A DNA stretch of 24,278 bases from positions 1 to 24,278 of IMG/VR virus record IMGVR_UViG_3300033149_002776. One strand, written 5' to 3'. Under the pieces are notes generated by a model. It searched no databases and was not told where the DNA came from. It worked only from the letters and a program-made list of their open reading frames with translations. The number at the start of each line of letters is the position of its first letter. Within the stretch, counting starts at the first letter, position 1. Both the position numbers and the translations under genes were made by a program. This DNA comes from a virus. Shown here piece by piece: positions 1 through 6,900 of the stretch.

Positions 1-2368
1 AATTGGTTGTACCACCGTCTCCAACATGAGCACCATAGTATGCTTTCAAAACACCTGATGCGTTGATACCGACACGCAATGAATTAGCTGTAGCATCACG
101 TATCTCAAACAAATTAGCTATATGCCACCCAGCCCCAACACTCCAATTACGATTATTTGTGGTGTTAATTTCGTAATGGGCTGTATCTACAGCATCAAGA
201 CGCATAAGACACTTGTTGCTTATGGCCTTAATATAGACAAGCGGGTCAGTAGACGAACCAGTTTTCTCAAGATGGAGCCAATAACTCGGGGAGAGACCGA
301 TGCCAAATTGTCCTGTAACAGACAACCACAACTTATCAGTATTACCTGTTCTAAACGTAAATGGGTGGGCAGTTATTGTCCCTACACCGCCTGAAGAATC
401 CCTATTCACGAAAGTATAAACATCACACGTGCCAGCACGGAATCGATAAAAACTATCGCCCGATGTTATAGCTTCAAATCTGGCTATCTCACCACCACCA
501 CTCCGTGAAACATGAAGCGGAACCTGTGGTGCTGTTTCGTTTATTCCGACGTTGCAACCAGAAATTTCAAGATAATCGTTGGTGTCGTCAAAGGTCAAGA
601 GTGGTCCAGCAACTTGCCCAATTGTACCGCCATCGGGCATGGTGATATTTCCCGCCATTGTATAACTGGCTACAGTACCAGCAAGCGTTATAACACCAGC
701 TTGTGTAATACTGAAACGTGTGACATCTCCGCCCACCTCTCTTGATCTTATATCGAATATATCGCCATTATTCCCATCACAACGAAATTGCCAGGCTGAT
801 GTTCCGTCTACTGCCCACAGAAATCCGCCTTCACTTGCAGCAGCGGCGTCGAACAACATATAACAATGACTGGTACTGTTAAGATGAAGCAGTCCAATAC
901 CGCTAACGTGAGCACCACTAATCTCCAGGCATGTGTCCGGGGCAGTCTCGTTAATGCCGACATATCCAGTAGAGTCGATCCGCATAACCTCAACTTCGGC
1001 TATCGAATCGACAGGGCATGTCTCGAACGTCAGATACGTACCCTGGGCGGCGTCAGTCCAGTTCTGAGCAGCATAAGCACAGAAATGTGCCTGTCCATTG
1101 CCGGAGTAACCTGTCGCCCCGTAACCGTGGAACGATAACTCGCCAATACACTCATCGTCCTGTACCGCGGTCGGCGTCTCTGCTGTCCCAGCCGCTCGTC
1201 GGAACGTCATAGATGGCACCTCATTGTAGGCGTCAAGCAGTACCCGTATCACGGTGCTGTCCGTACCCGCAATGTGTAGTTCAGTGTTGGCAATCCGGGT
1301 CTGTGGTGTGGCAGCGTTAGCGTTAATCGTTACGCACTGAGTAAATACTACGTCACCGTCAGCCTCGATCTGGATAGCGTCAGTGTCACCAACAGAACCA
1401 ATATATGACCCGTTAGCCACAATAATATTACCGCTAACAGTGAGGGTCCCGGTAACTTCTACCTGGTGATCGGTCTCGTCGAAAACGATCATCGGGTTGT
1501 TGTTTACCCCGATACCGGCGTCGTCTGTTAAATTGAGATTGCCGGTTAATTCTATATCACCGGATACATATAGAGTCTGACTTATAGTGACATTACCAGA
1601 TGCAGCTATTTGAATAGCATCAGTATCAGACACGGACCCGATATATCCATCATCTGAAATGGTTATATTGCCTGTTAAAGTTACCGTACCGGTGATGTCC
1701 ACTCCACCTGAGACAATTCTTAAGGCTGGTCCTGTGCCGTCTTGACGTATTTCCAGAGCCGGTTGATCATCGCCGGCATTATCCTGGAAAACATACAAAA
1801 CAGAACAATCCGTTGATGCGGCGGCAAGATCACGGACAAACTGGAAACTACCGCCGTAACCACCGTTGGGGTTACACCCAAGATAGGCCGCACCGTTTGC
1901 CTCGGCCCCGTATGCTATCAACGCTGCTATTGCACCACTGCCTGTTGTTACGGACAGACCCCAATTTGTATATGTTGTTGCATCCGAAGTAATCGCCAGA
2001 CCGGCAGCATTTGTGTCCTGATCTATGAGAGTATAACCATTTATTGTCAAGCCACTAAACGTAGGTGATGAAGCAACAGCGAGGTCCTGTGGTGCGGACA
2101 GCGTCACCGTGCCATCAGCGTCGTCAGTGACCGTAATCTGATTTGCTGTTCCGGCAATCCACGAGTTGGCGTCTGTTGACACCAGAACTTTATCACCATC
2201 GGTAGCGACAAGCCTGGTCGCCGTTAGACCGCTGAGTGTAAACGTGGTAAACTCTGGACTGTCAGATACGGTTAAACCCTGGGTTAGAACCTGGGTGCTA
2301 AGATCATTTATGATTTGTTCCAGATAATGCCAGTCACCTGGTATTAAGTTGTAACGTGCAAGTCCCAT
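1..2368 (-). CDS. Tail fibre-like virion protein, C-terminus beyond window
   Basis: An open frame runs leftward from the ATG at 2368 to the window edge without a stop, giving at least 789 residues. The start overlaps the stop of the preceding gene as TAATG. The first 60 residues (start MGLARYNLIPGDWHYLEQII) look like a virion-anchoring end. The rest is rich in Gly, Thr, Ser, Asp and Asn with short beta-strand-like repeats of the type VSGNITI and LTGNLNL, usual in trimeric phage fibres. Two modules are duplicated: YIGSV.DTDAIQI (coded near 1610-1655 and 1370-1412) and VGINETAP with LEISG (near 948-968 and 533-554). Likely role: host receptor binding or a shaft on the virion tail. A chaperone or receptor-binding end may lie to the left of the window. 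Fibre is inferred from composition, repeats and position as last gene of the block, not from a recognised domain. Confidence 0.8.
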   Translation of the reverse strand, partial: MGLARYNLIPGDWHYLEQIINDLSTQVLTQGLTVSDSPEFTTFTLSGLTATRLVATDGDKVLVSTDANSWIAGTANQITVTDDADGTVTLSAPQDLAVASSPTFSGLTINGYTLIDQDTNAAGLAITSDATTYTNWGLSVTTGSGAIAALIAYGAEANGAAYLGCNPNGGYGGSFQFVRDLAAASTDCSVLYVFQDNAGDDQPALEIRQDGTGPALRIVSGGVDITGTVTLTGNITISDDGYIGSVSDTDAIQIAASGNVTISQTLYVSGDIELTGNLNLTDDAGIGVNNNPMIVFDETDHQVEVTGTLTVSGNIIVANGSYIGSVGDTDAIQIEADGDVVFTQCVTINANAATPQTRIANTELHIAGTDSTVIRVLLDAYNEVPSMTFRRAAGTAETPTAVQDDECIGELSFHGYGATGYSGNGQAHFCAYAAQNWTDAAQGTYLTFETCPVDSIAEVEVMRIDSTGYVGINETAPDTCLEISGAHVSGIGLLHLNSTSHCYMLFDAAAASEGGFLWAVDGTSAWQFRCDGNNGDIFDIRSREVGGDVTRFSITQAGVITLAGTVASYTMAGNITMPDGGTIGQVAGPLLTFDDTNDYLEISGCNVGINETAPQVPLHVSRSGGGEIARFEAITSGDSFYRFRAGTCDVYTFVNRDSSGGVGTITAHPFTFRTGNTDKLWLSVTGQFGIGLSPSYWLHLEKTGSSTDPLVYIKAISNKCLMRLDAVDTAHYEINTTNNRNWSVGAGWHIANLFEIRDATANSLRVGINASGVLKAYYGAHVGDGGTTN

Positions 2369-3156
2369 TAAAGTTGTAGCCCTACACTACCACCACCTGT
2401 ATTACCACTGCCACCTGGCGACCATCGATTTCTGGCGTTAGCGGCCATCTGTGCTGAGGCCATCTGTGCCTGGGCACCTATTAAACTACTGGCTATACTG
2501 GCCTCAGCCGATGCTTTACTGCCGAACATAGAGGCTTCGGCACCCATCTGTGCTGCTTCTAATGAAGCATGAGCACCGAGTTTAGCAGTGGCAAGTTGTG
2601 ACAAAGCACCAACCTTGGTCGCTTCAAAGCCTGCTACCGGAGCATAACTCGGTTCTTGCGTGGCGGCTGTGAGCAAAGCCCCGGCTGCTGACGCTTTCAA
2701 ATTGGACAATGCAGTCAAGGCGTTGGCAAGATTTTCGGTTCGCACATCTTCAACACCAAGAAATTGTTTTGTCGCTTCGGATGATACAAGTCCGTGAATA
2801 CCAGCCATCGTTGAACCACTTGCCATACCCGTCTGTACCAGGCTCGTCTGACCAGCACCAAGTGCTTCCTTGGCTTCCTGTTCTATGATGGCCTTTTGAC
2901 CAGCACCGTATTCACCACCGGGACGAAACATACCAACAGCCTCAGCGAGAGGGGCTTCAGCTTTACCGAAATCAGTTTTGGCCTCTTGGAGACGGGCGGC
3001 AAATCTGGATAAAGCGGAAGAGTAAAGACCACCTACCACATCGCCGCTCTGCTTTATGGCCGTCTCAGTCCCGAACGTACTCGGCAACCCCCGATAGGTT
3101 ATGTCTTTCACCTGTGGTTTTTGGCTCTTGCTCTTTGATCGTTCATAAACGTACAT
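2368..3156 (-). CDS. Ala-rich internal virion or DNA-ejection-like protein
   Basis: 262 residues if it starts at the ATG at 3156. That ATG overlaps the upstream stop (TAATG) and has GGGAG nine bases before it; the frame extends 54 bases further upstream but inside the preceding gene. The protein is very rich in Ala, Ser, Gly, Gln and Met, with a long stretch from about residue 90 to 240 of helical, low-complexity type (ASAEASIASSLIGAQAQMAS is typical), and a Gly/Ser/Asn-rich tail. No transmembrane segment is clear. In short-tailed phages, Ala-rich helical proteins coded between hub and fibre are often ejected with the DNA to build a channel through the cell envelope. That role is inferred from composition and place only. 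It could instead be a fibre-connector protein. Confidence 0.8.
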   Translation of the reverse strand: MYVYERSKSKSQKPQVKDITYRGLPSTFGTETAIKQSGDVVGGLYSSALSRFAARLQEAKTDFGKAEAPLAEAVGMFRPGGEYGAGQKAIIEQEAKEALGAGQTSLVQTGMASGSTMAGIHGLVSSEATKQFLGVEDVRTENLANALTALSNLKASAAGALLTAATQEPSYAPVAGFEATKVGALSQLATAKLGAHASLEAAQMGAEASMFGSKASAEASIASSLIGAQAQMASAQMAANARNRWSPGGSGNTGGGSVGLQL

Positions 3157-4664
3157 TATTTTATTCTCCCGCTTCCTTTGAGGTTCGCTGATATTTTTTC
3201 TATACTCCAACTCTGTGAGGCCGTTGAATTAGACAGTTTTATAGCTATAGCACCGTCAGCCATCTTCTGCCTGACAGCGGCCAACAACTTGGTGGATGTG
3301 AATGTCTTTTGTAAATTGGCACCAACCCCGCTTTGTATGTTGTCGGTTAGTTCTTCCGCTGTTGCGGCTTTATAGATACTGACTGTAATTCCGTCTGTAT
3401 CCTGCCCGACAGTCACGCTAAGATCGTCCATCTCAATTTTTTCACGGGGTGTTTCGCCGTCACTCACTATCGGACCCACTACGACCTGGCTTGAGATCGC
3501 ATTAGAACCGTCATCGTTTTTATGGGCCTCACTGAATTTGCGAATATAGCCATCACCGCCGCCCCACAAAAGTTGGCGTTCTGAATCTTTACGGCAATCG
3601 TAATACATAGTGCTGTGTGGTAGATGGTCTGTTTGATAAGTCTCGGGCCACACACCGCCTTTTCGCAGGTCTATCCACATATTAACTGACCAACCTGAAT
3701 CAGCTTGCACCGCATTTAGAGTAAGGCCATAACGCCGTTTATCATAGGACAGCATTACACGGTCAGTACGTCTGTTAAGACCCATGTCAGTGACAAGTTC
3801 CGGCAAATGCTCCTTTGTCAAATTTATCGGCGGTTCGCCCGCTTGTATAGATTTAGTTGTAATGCCAAATACACCGTCACTGCCTACAAAATAGAGAGTG
3901 TTGCGATCATCCCAACACCAGGCTTGTGATCCAAATACTCCGGTAGCACGTGATAGATTGGTAAGTATTCCGCCTGTCATTGGGTCACTGCGTAACACCC
4001 ACAGGCTATTTACACAACCAAAGAGCATATAAAAGTCCTTGTATGGTATAAATGCTGTAAGCTCCTGGCCGACCTGACCGGCTTTTGCTGTCTGACTGGA
4101 ACAAGCAGCGGCCATATCTGTCTGTGACGTATCCGTGTCAAGCGGATCGTTTACCCTGGTACATAACCATTGGTGTGGGTGTGCGAGGTCGTTCATAAAA
4201 ATACGGCCAAAACACAAGCCCATGAGATTCGTACCGCCGTCTGGGAATATACCATCAGTTAGTGTCCACGGTGTCCAGTGCGGCGGTGCTACTACCGCTG
4301 TGGGCGTTAGCGTAGCCCCACTATCAGCACCAGTGATTTCATTGGTGGTATCAAATTCAGTTGTGGTAGTTCGATAAATCAGACTCCAAGCTGTGGCCCC
4401 GGTACCAACATTCTCATCGAAGATACCAGTAGCCCCGCTTGTTGCCTGAGTAACAATTTCACCCTGGGTAAAGGGACCATCGCCAACAGTACCGACGCAT
4501 CTTGTATTAACACAATCGAGCTTATTGTAGCCGCCGTTCGCACTGGTACGTCCATCGGCAAAATATACCTTCTGGTAAGCCGGGCACATCTCGATGTGTC
4601 CAGTGGCACTGAGATCACCGGCAGTCCAACCATGTCCTGCTGCTAATGCTGTCAGTATCGCCAT
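3156..4664 (-). CDS. Beta-propeller-like tail hub or nozzle protein (C-terminal body)
   Basis: 502 residues, starting at an ATG that overlaps the upstream stop (TAATG). The body from about residue 125 has repeated strands with aromatic and Asp/Gly turns (LMGLCFGRIFMNDL, DFYMLFGCVNSLWVLRSD, NTLYFVGSDGVFGI, RQLLWGGGDGYIRKF), the look of a propeller-type hub such as P22 gp10 or the nozzle protein of T7-like phages. Residues 65-120 hold an inserted Thr/Gly-rich segment (FTQGEIVTQATSGATGIF) of the type often found grafted into phage structural proteins. Canonical hub proteins start with a conserved PINGL...QPPGT-type segment. That segment is absent here but present in the separate short gene at 5966-6196, so this appears to be the body of a split hub. 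Assignment to the hub family is by pattern only. Confidence 0.75.
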   Translation of the reverse strand: MAILTALAAGHGWTAGDLSATGHIEMCPAYQKVYFADGRTSANGGYNKLDCVNTRCVGTVGDGPFTQGEIVTQATSGATGIFDENVGTGATAWSLIYRTTTTEFDTTNEITGADSGATLTPTAVVAPPHWTPWTLTDGIFPDGGTNLMGLCFGRIFMNDLAHPHQWLCTRVNDPLDTDTSQTDMAAACSSQTAKAGQVGQELTAFIPYKDFYMLFGCVNSLWVLRSDPMTGGILTNLSRATGVFGSQAWCWDDRNTLYFVGSDGVFGITTKSIQAGEPPINLTKEHLPELVTDMGLNRRTDRVMLSYDKRRYGLTLNAVQADSGWSVNMWIDLRKGGVWPETYQTDHLPHSTMYYDCRKDSERQLLWGGGDGYIRKFSEAHKNDDGSNAISSQVVVGPIVSDGETPREKIEMDDLSVTVGQDTDGITVSIYKAATAEELTDNIQSGVGANLQKTFTSTKLLAAVRQKMADGAIAIKLSNSTASQSWSIEKISANLKGSGRIK

Positions 4665-4837
4665 TATACATCCCCGAAATAAATAACCCGGTTCCCGTCA
4701 CTATCCATACCAACAACGACAAGACGAACGGAATGCCTGCCACCCTGCCGCCCGTCGTTAGCTGTCCACGCTTCGGTTGGCTCATCCCATACTTTGTCAG
4801 CATCGTAGCTATCGTCTCTGTCATCCGGCCACGTCAT
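4664..4837 (-). CDS. 57-residue WPDDR-motif protein (small paralogue)
   Basis: A 57-residue gene starting MTWPDDRDDSYDADKVWDE and ending NRVIYFGDV. It fills the gap between the 109-residue gene and the hub body: its ATG lies two bases after the TAG of the upstream gene and its TAA overlaps the downstream ATG (TAATG). It is a relative of the upstream protein. Both share WPDDR, then Y-[DE]-AD, a WDE, a Trp a few residues later, and the ending V[VI]YFG, which argues strongly that this short frame is real. A competing frame across the same DNA (4615-4824) overlaps the hub gene and shares nothing with its neighbours. Function unknown; presumably a small virion or assembly protein of the tail. Confidence 0.8.
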   Translation of the reverse strand: MTWPDDRDDSYDADKVWDEPTEAWTANDGRQGGRHSVRLVVVGMDSDGNRVIYFGDV

Positions 4838-4839
4838 AA

Positions 4840-5169
4840 CTATGCCTTCCCGAAGTAAACCACTGTGTCGTCGGCATCATCGGACCCAATTGCAACGATC
4901 CACTGATTCGCCCCATGACCTACACCCCCACATAATGCGAAGTCACCAAGACCACCTTCTCCATCAGCACCGCCATCACCACCAGATATATCACTTGCCC
5001 ATTGATGATTTACTTCATCCCAATAATAATCAGCCTCATAGTCGCCTGGTCTGTCGTCAGGCCATGCTATGCTATCCGCCGAAACAACCGGCAAACCGTC
5101 TACAACAGGCTGTCTGCTTGTTACAAACGAAAGTACATAAGTGGTGGTCTGGGCGGGTATAAGGGCCAT
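4840..5169 (-). CDS. 109-residue WPDDR-motif protein (large paralogue)
   Basis: 109 residues from the ATG at 5169, two bases after the TAA of the preceding gene; an upstream in-frame start at 5208 would lie inside that gene. The N-terminal 35 residues (MALIPAQTTTYVLSFVTSRQ) look like a beta-rich segment. Residues 36-60 carry WPDDRPGDYEADYYWDE, a Gly/Asp loop follows (ISGGDGGADGEGGLGDF), and the end is VAIGSDDADDTVVYFGKA. The middle and end match the 57-residue protein coded next, so the two form a tandem paralogous pair, with this one carrying an extra N-terminal part and a Gly-rich insertion. No known family recognised. The position among tail genes suggests a small tail or fibre-attachment component. 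Confidence 0.75.
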   Translation of the reverse strand: MALIPAQTTTYVLSFVTSRQPVVDGLPVVSADSIAWPDDRPGDYEADYYWDEVNHQWASDISGGDGGADGEGGLGDFALCGGVGHGANQWIVAIGSDDADDTVVYFGKA

Positions 5170-5171
5170 AA

Positions 5172-5966
5172 TTATCCGGGATATATGTCCTGCCAAACAC
5201 TTTCCCAATTCGTCTGTAATGTCGGAGCAAATAAATACAACGGGACGTCGGACTCTGGTGCGTCGCTCCGCACCTTGAACGATAGAGATACTTCAATGTC
5301 CGGGATTATATCTATAATCCCAATTGTTTCAGTGTATTCGCGTGTATCATGAATAGTGTAATTTACACTCACAAAATCACCGGGTATACCGTACAGTTCC
5401 TTCAAATTATCGGCTGCCCCAGCCAGACTGTCTTCAAGTGTGTCTAAACCGCTTCCTTCGTCGTTACTCTCAGCCCACCAGCCCTCATGATAAACATGGT
5501 AACTACCGGTCGTAAAAACCCAGGGACCATAACCGTCATTGCCAAATTCCAATAGTGACTGTTTGTGTTCTATTTCCTCGGTGGCCTCACGGGTCTCATC
5601 ATCATTCCACGAGGTATAATCGGGTGAAGCCGCTACGGCTATAGAATCTATATAATCATCCTCATCATATAGGTCATCGAGATATGGATAGTAACTCATC
5701 GAGTTACCCTTTGTCAAGGGGTCCGAACTAAGATAACCCTCTATCTGATTCTGTGTCCATAGAACTCTACTCCTTACATCGTTTAATGATGGATGATATA
5801 TGTTTATCAGCAGTTGTTTCCACTGTGACTTATAATAAGTTCCACTCTCATATCCTGGCATTTCTATATATTTTTTTTCTTGCCAGCCGCCGACACTTAT
5901 TTTGACCTCATAAGTACCACCACGCTCCCATAGACCAGAATTTTCAACTGATATTATTGGATCCAT
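5172..5966 (-). CDS. Unknown 264-residue tail-region protein
   Basis: 264 residues, ATG overlapping the preceding stop (TAATG). No family recognised. The N-terminal third is beta-rich and aromatic (LWERGGTYEVKISVGGWQEKKYIEM). The middle is acidic and Tyr-rich (SYYPYLDDLYDEDDYIDSI, then EATEEIEHKQSLLEFG). The C-terminal half has strand patterns such as FVSVNYTIHDTREYTETIGI and PDIEVSLSFKVRSD. Repeated WW/WY and GSYHVYHEGWW motifs suggest a compact extracellular-type fold without Cys pairs. It sits between what look like the two halves of a split hub gene. It may be a tail accessory protein, or a domain split off from the hub; the sequence alone does not decide. Confidence 0.7.
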   Translation of the reverse strand: MDPIISVENSGLWERGGTYEVKISVGGWQEKKYIEMPGYESGTYYKSQWKQLLINIYHPSLNDVRSRVLWTQNQIEGYLSSDPLTKGNSMSYYPYLDDLYDEDDYIDSIAVAASPDYTSWNDDETREATEEIEHKQSLLEFGNDGYGPWVFTTGSYHVYHEGWWAESNDEGSGLDTLEDSLAGAADNLKELYGIPGDFVSVNYTIHDTREYTETIGIIDIIPDIEVSLSFKVRSDAPESDVPLYLFAPTLQTNWESVWQDIYPG

Positions 5967-6196
5967 TATGTTGGCTCAATATATGTGGTTGCTATCTGAC
6001 ACATACTGGTAATAGGATGATTACCACCCACTTTAGTGGTATATGCCTTAATAAGACCAGGACGTTGGCCTATACGAGATCGTTCATCACTAACATCAGT
6101 CGGTCGCACATTAAATGAATGCGGTGTCGTGGTAGGCGGTTGCTCTTCAAGAGCCAGACCCTGGTGCAGTCCATTTATTGGCATCGGAATCTTCAT
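5966..6196 (-). CDS. Short hub N-terminal-like protein
   Basis: 76 residues beginning MKIPMPINGLHQGLALEEQPPTTTPHSFNVRP, then RSRIGQRPGLIKAY. This pattern (a PINGL start, QPP..TP..NVRP, then G-x-RPG) is how large propeller-type hub proteins of short-tailed phages usually begin. Here the frame stops after 76 residues and a new gene starts at the overlap TAATG. The likely remaining hub body lies about 1.3 kb downstream at 3156-4664. Either the hub is made of separate chains, or a genuine small protein with this N-terminal module remains after an insertion of three genes. The start at 6196 has no better alternative; the ribosome site is GGGTGAC, about nine bases upstream. Confidence 0.7.
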   Translation of the reverse strand: MKIPMPINGLHQGLALEEQPPTTTPHSFNVRPTDVSDERSRIGQRPGLIKAYTTKVGGNHPITSMCQIATTYIEPT

Positions 6197-6221
6197 AATG
6201 TCACCCTATGGTATAAATACG

Positions 6222-6249
6222 TCCCGGGGAGTATATGTGCTCCCCGGGA
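6222..6249 (-). terminator. Strong GC hairpin after the 196-residue gene
   Basis: A perfect 10-bp inverted repeat, TCCCGGGGAG and CTCCCCGGGA, separated by eight bases, lies ten bases past the stop of the gene at 6259-6849 and before the next start. On the minus-strand transcript it is followed by CGTATTTATACC rather than a proper U-run. It is a strong RNA hairpin but a poor intrinsic terminator; processing site, 3'-end stabiliser or partial attenuator are the alternatives. Confidence 0.55.
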
Positions 6250-6258
6250 TACAGTCGA

Positions 6259-6849
6259 TTAACTCGTCCAATCACGGTCATCAGGGTCGAAGTACACAAT
6301 ATCGCCTGCGTACACTACCTCAATACCGTAGATGTGAATTGCGTCAGTGGTGTGGTCACCGGTTTTCAGCAAAATCGTAAGGGCATCGCCACCCTGTAGA
6401 CTATTGCCGTCAGCATTAACCTCGTACCACGCTGCACTTGCCACCGCCGATGCGATAGCCGTTGCACACGCGGTCGGGTCAAGGTCCGCACTTGCGGCAG
6501 CACCGGCACGTTTCTGATATATCTCAGCATCGAGATATACAGTGTCTGTCGCACCGCCATCCATCGACATCAGAGCACGAATACGCAGCTTGTCCAAGCC
6601 CTCATCGTAGTCCTGCGGTACGAGGAAATTGAACATGCACAGTGTATTCTGATCATCGTCAACGAACGTCACCAATTGTTTACTATCTGTATCAAGCAGA
6701 TCATTGCCGATCTCGGTAAGAGTCGCGGTAAGACTCGCCCCAGTATGATCAAGGAGCGTCCCCAGAGGAATCGGTACTGACTTCCTGATGCCGTTGCCAG
6801 TAATCACGGCGTTAAGTCTGCTAAGAAATGTTGCTGGATTCAATCCCAT
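6259..6849 (-). CDS. Unknown 196-residue virion-type protein
   Basis: 196 residues starting MGLNPATFLSRLNAVITGNG. The ATG is preceded by GGAG at a spacing of eight. The protein looks beta-rich: residues 55-110 read as strands (KQLVTFVDDDQNTLCMFNFLVPQDY, TVYLDAEIYQKR), a short Ala-rich helix follows (CATAIASAVASAAW), and the end is IHIYGIEVVYAGDIVYFD. No family recognised. It is the only gene of the tail cluster with structured RNA on both sides: two hairpins before it and a strong hairpin after it, so it may be translated at a level different from its neighbours. Abundant head or tail accessory protein is a guess from that context. Confidence 0.8.
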   Translation of the reverse strand: MGLNPATFLSRLNAVITGNGIRKSVPIPLGTLLDHTGASLTATLTEIGNDLLDTDSKQLVTFVDDDQNTLCMFNFLVPQDYDEGLDKLRIRALMSMDGGATDTVYLDAEIYQKRAGAAASADLDPTACATAIASAVASAAWYEVNADGNSLQGGDALTILLKTGDHTTDAIHIYGIEVVYAGDIVYFDPDDRDWTS

Positions 6850-6860
6850 AGTAATTCTCC

Positions 6861-6899
6861 TTCCGGTAGTCCCGGAATTAGCCTTGGTAGTCCCAAGGC
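6861..6899 (-). promoter_or_regulatory. Twin hairpins with identical loops before a start site
   Basis: Two short hairpins fill the gap between the adaptor gene stop and the ribosome site of the next gene. On the minus strand they are GCCTTGG-GACTA-CCAAGGC (6899 to 6881) and TTCCGG-GACTA-CCGGAA (6877 to 6861). Loop and closing pairs (GGGACTACC) are the same in both while the outer stem pairs differ, which is the pattern of a conserved RNA structure. The GGAG ribosome site of the downstream gene follows the second hairpin directly. A protein-binding or translation-control element is plausible. Confidence 0.55.
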
Positions 6900-6900
6900 G

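Noticed and set aside
4615-4824. 69-codon minus frame with a hydrophobic stretch, possible small membrane protein
   Set aside because: It overlaps the hub gene and uses another frame than the WPDDR gene at 4664-4837, whose similarity to its neighbour and exact junctions make it the real gene.
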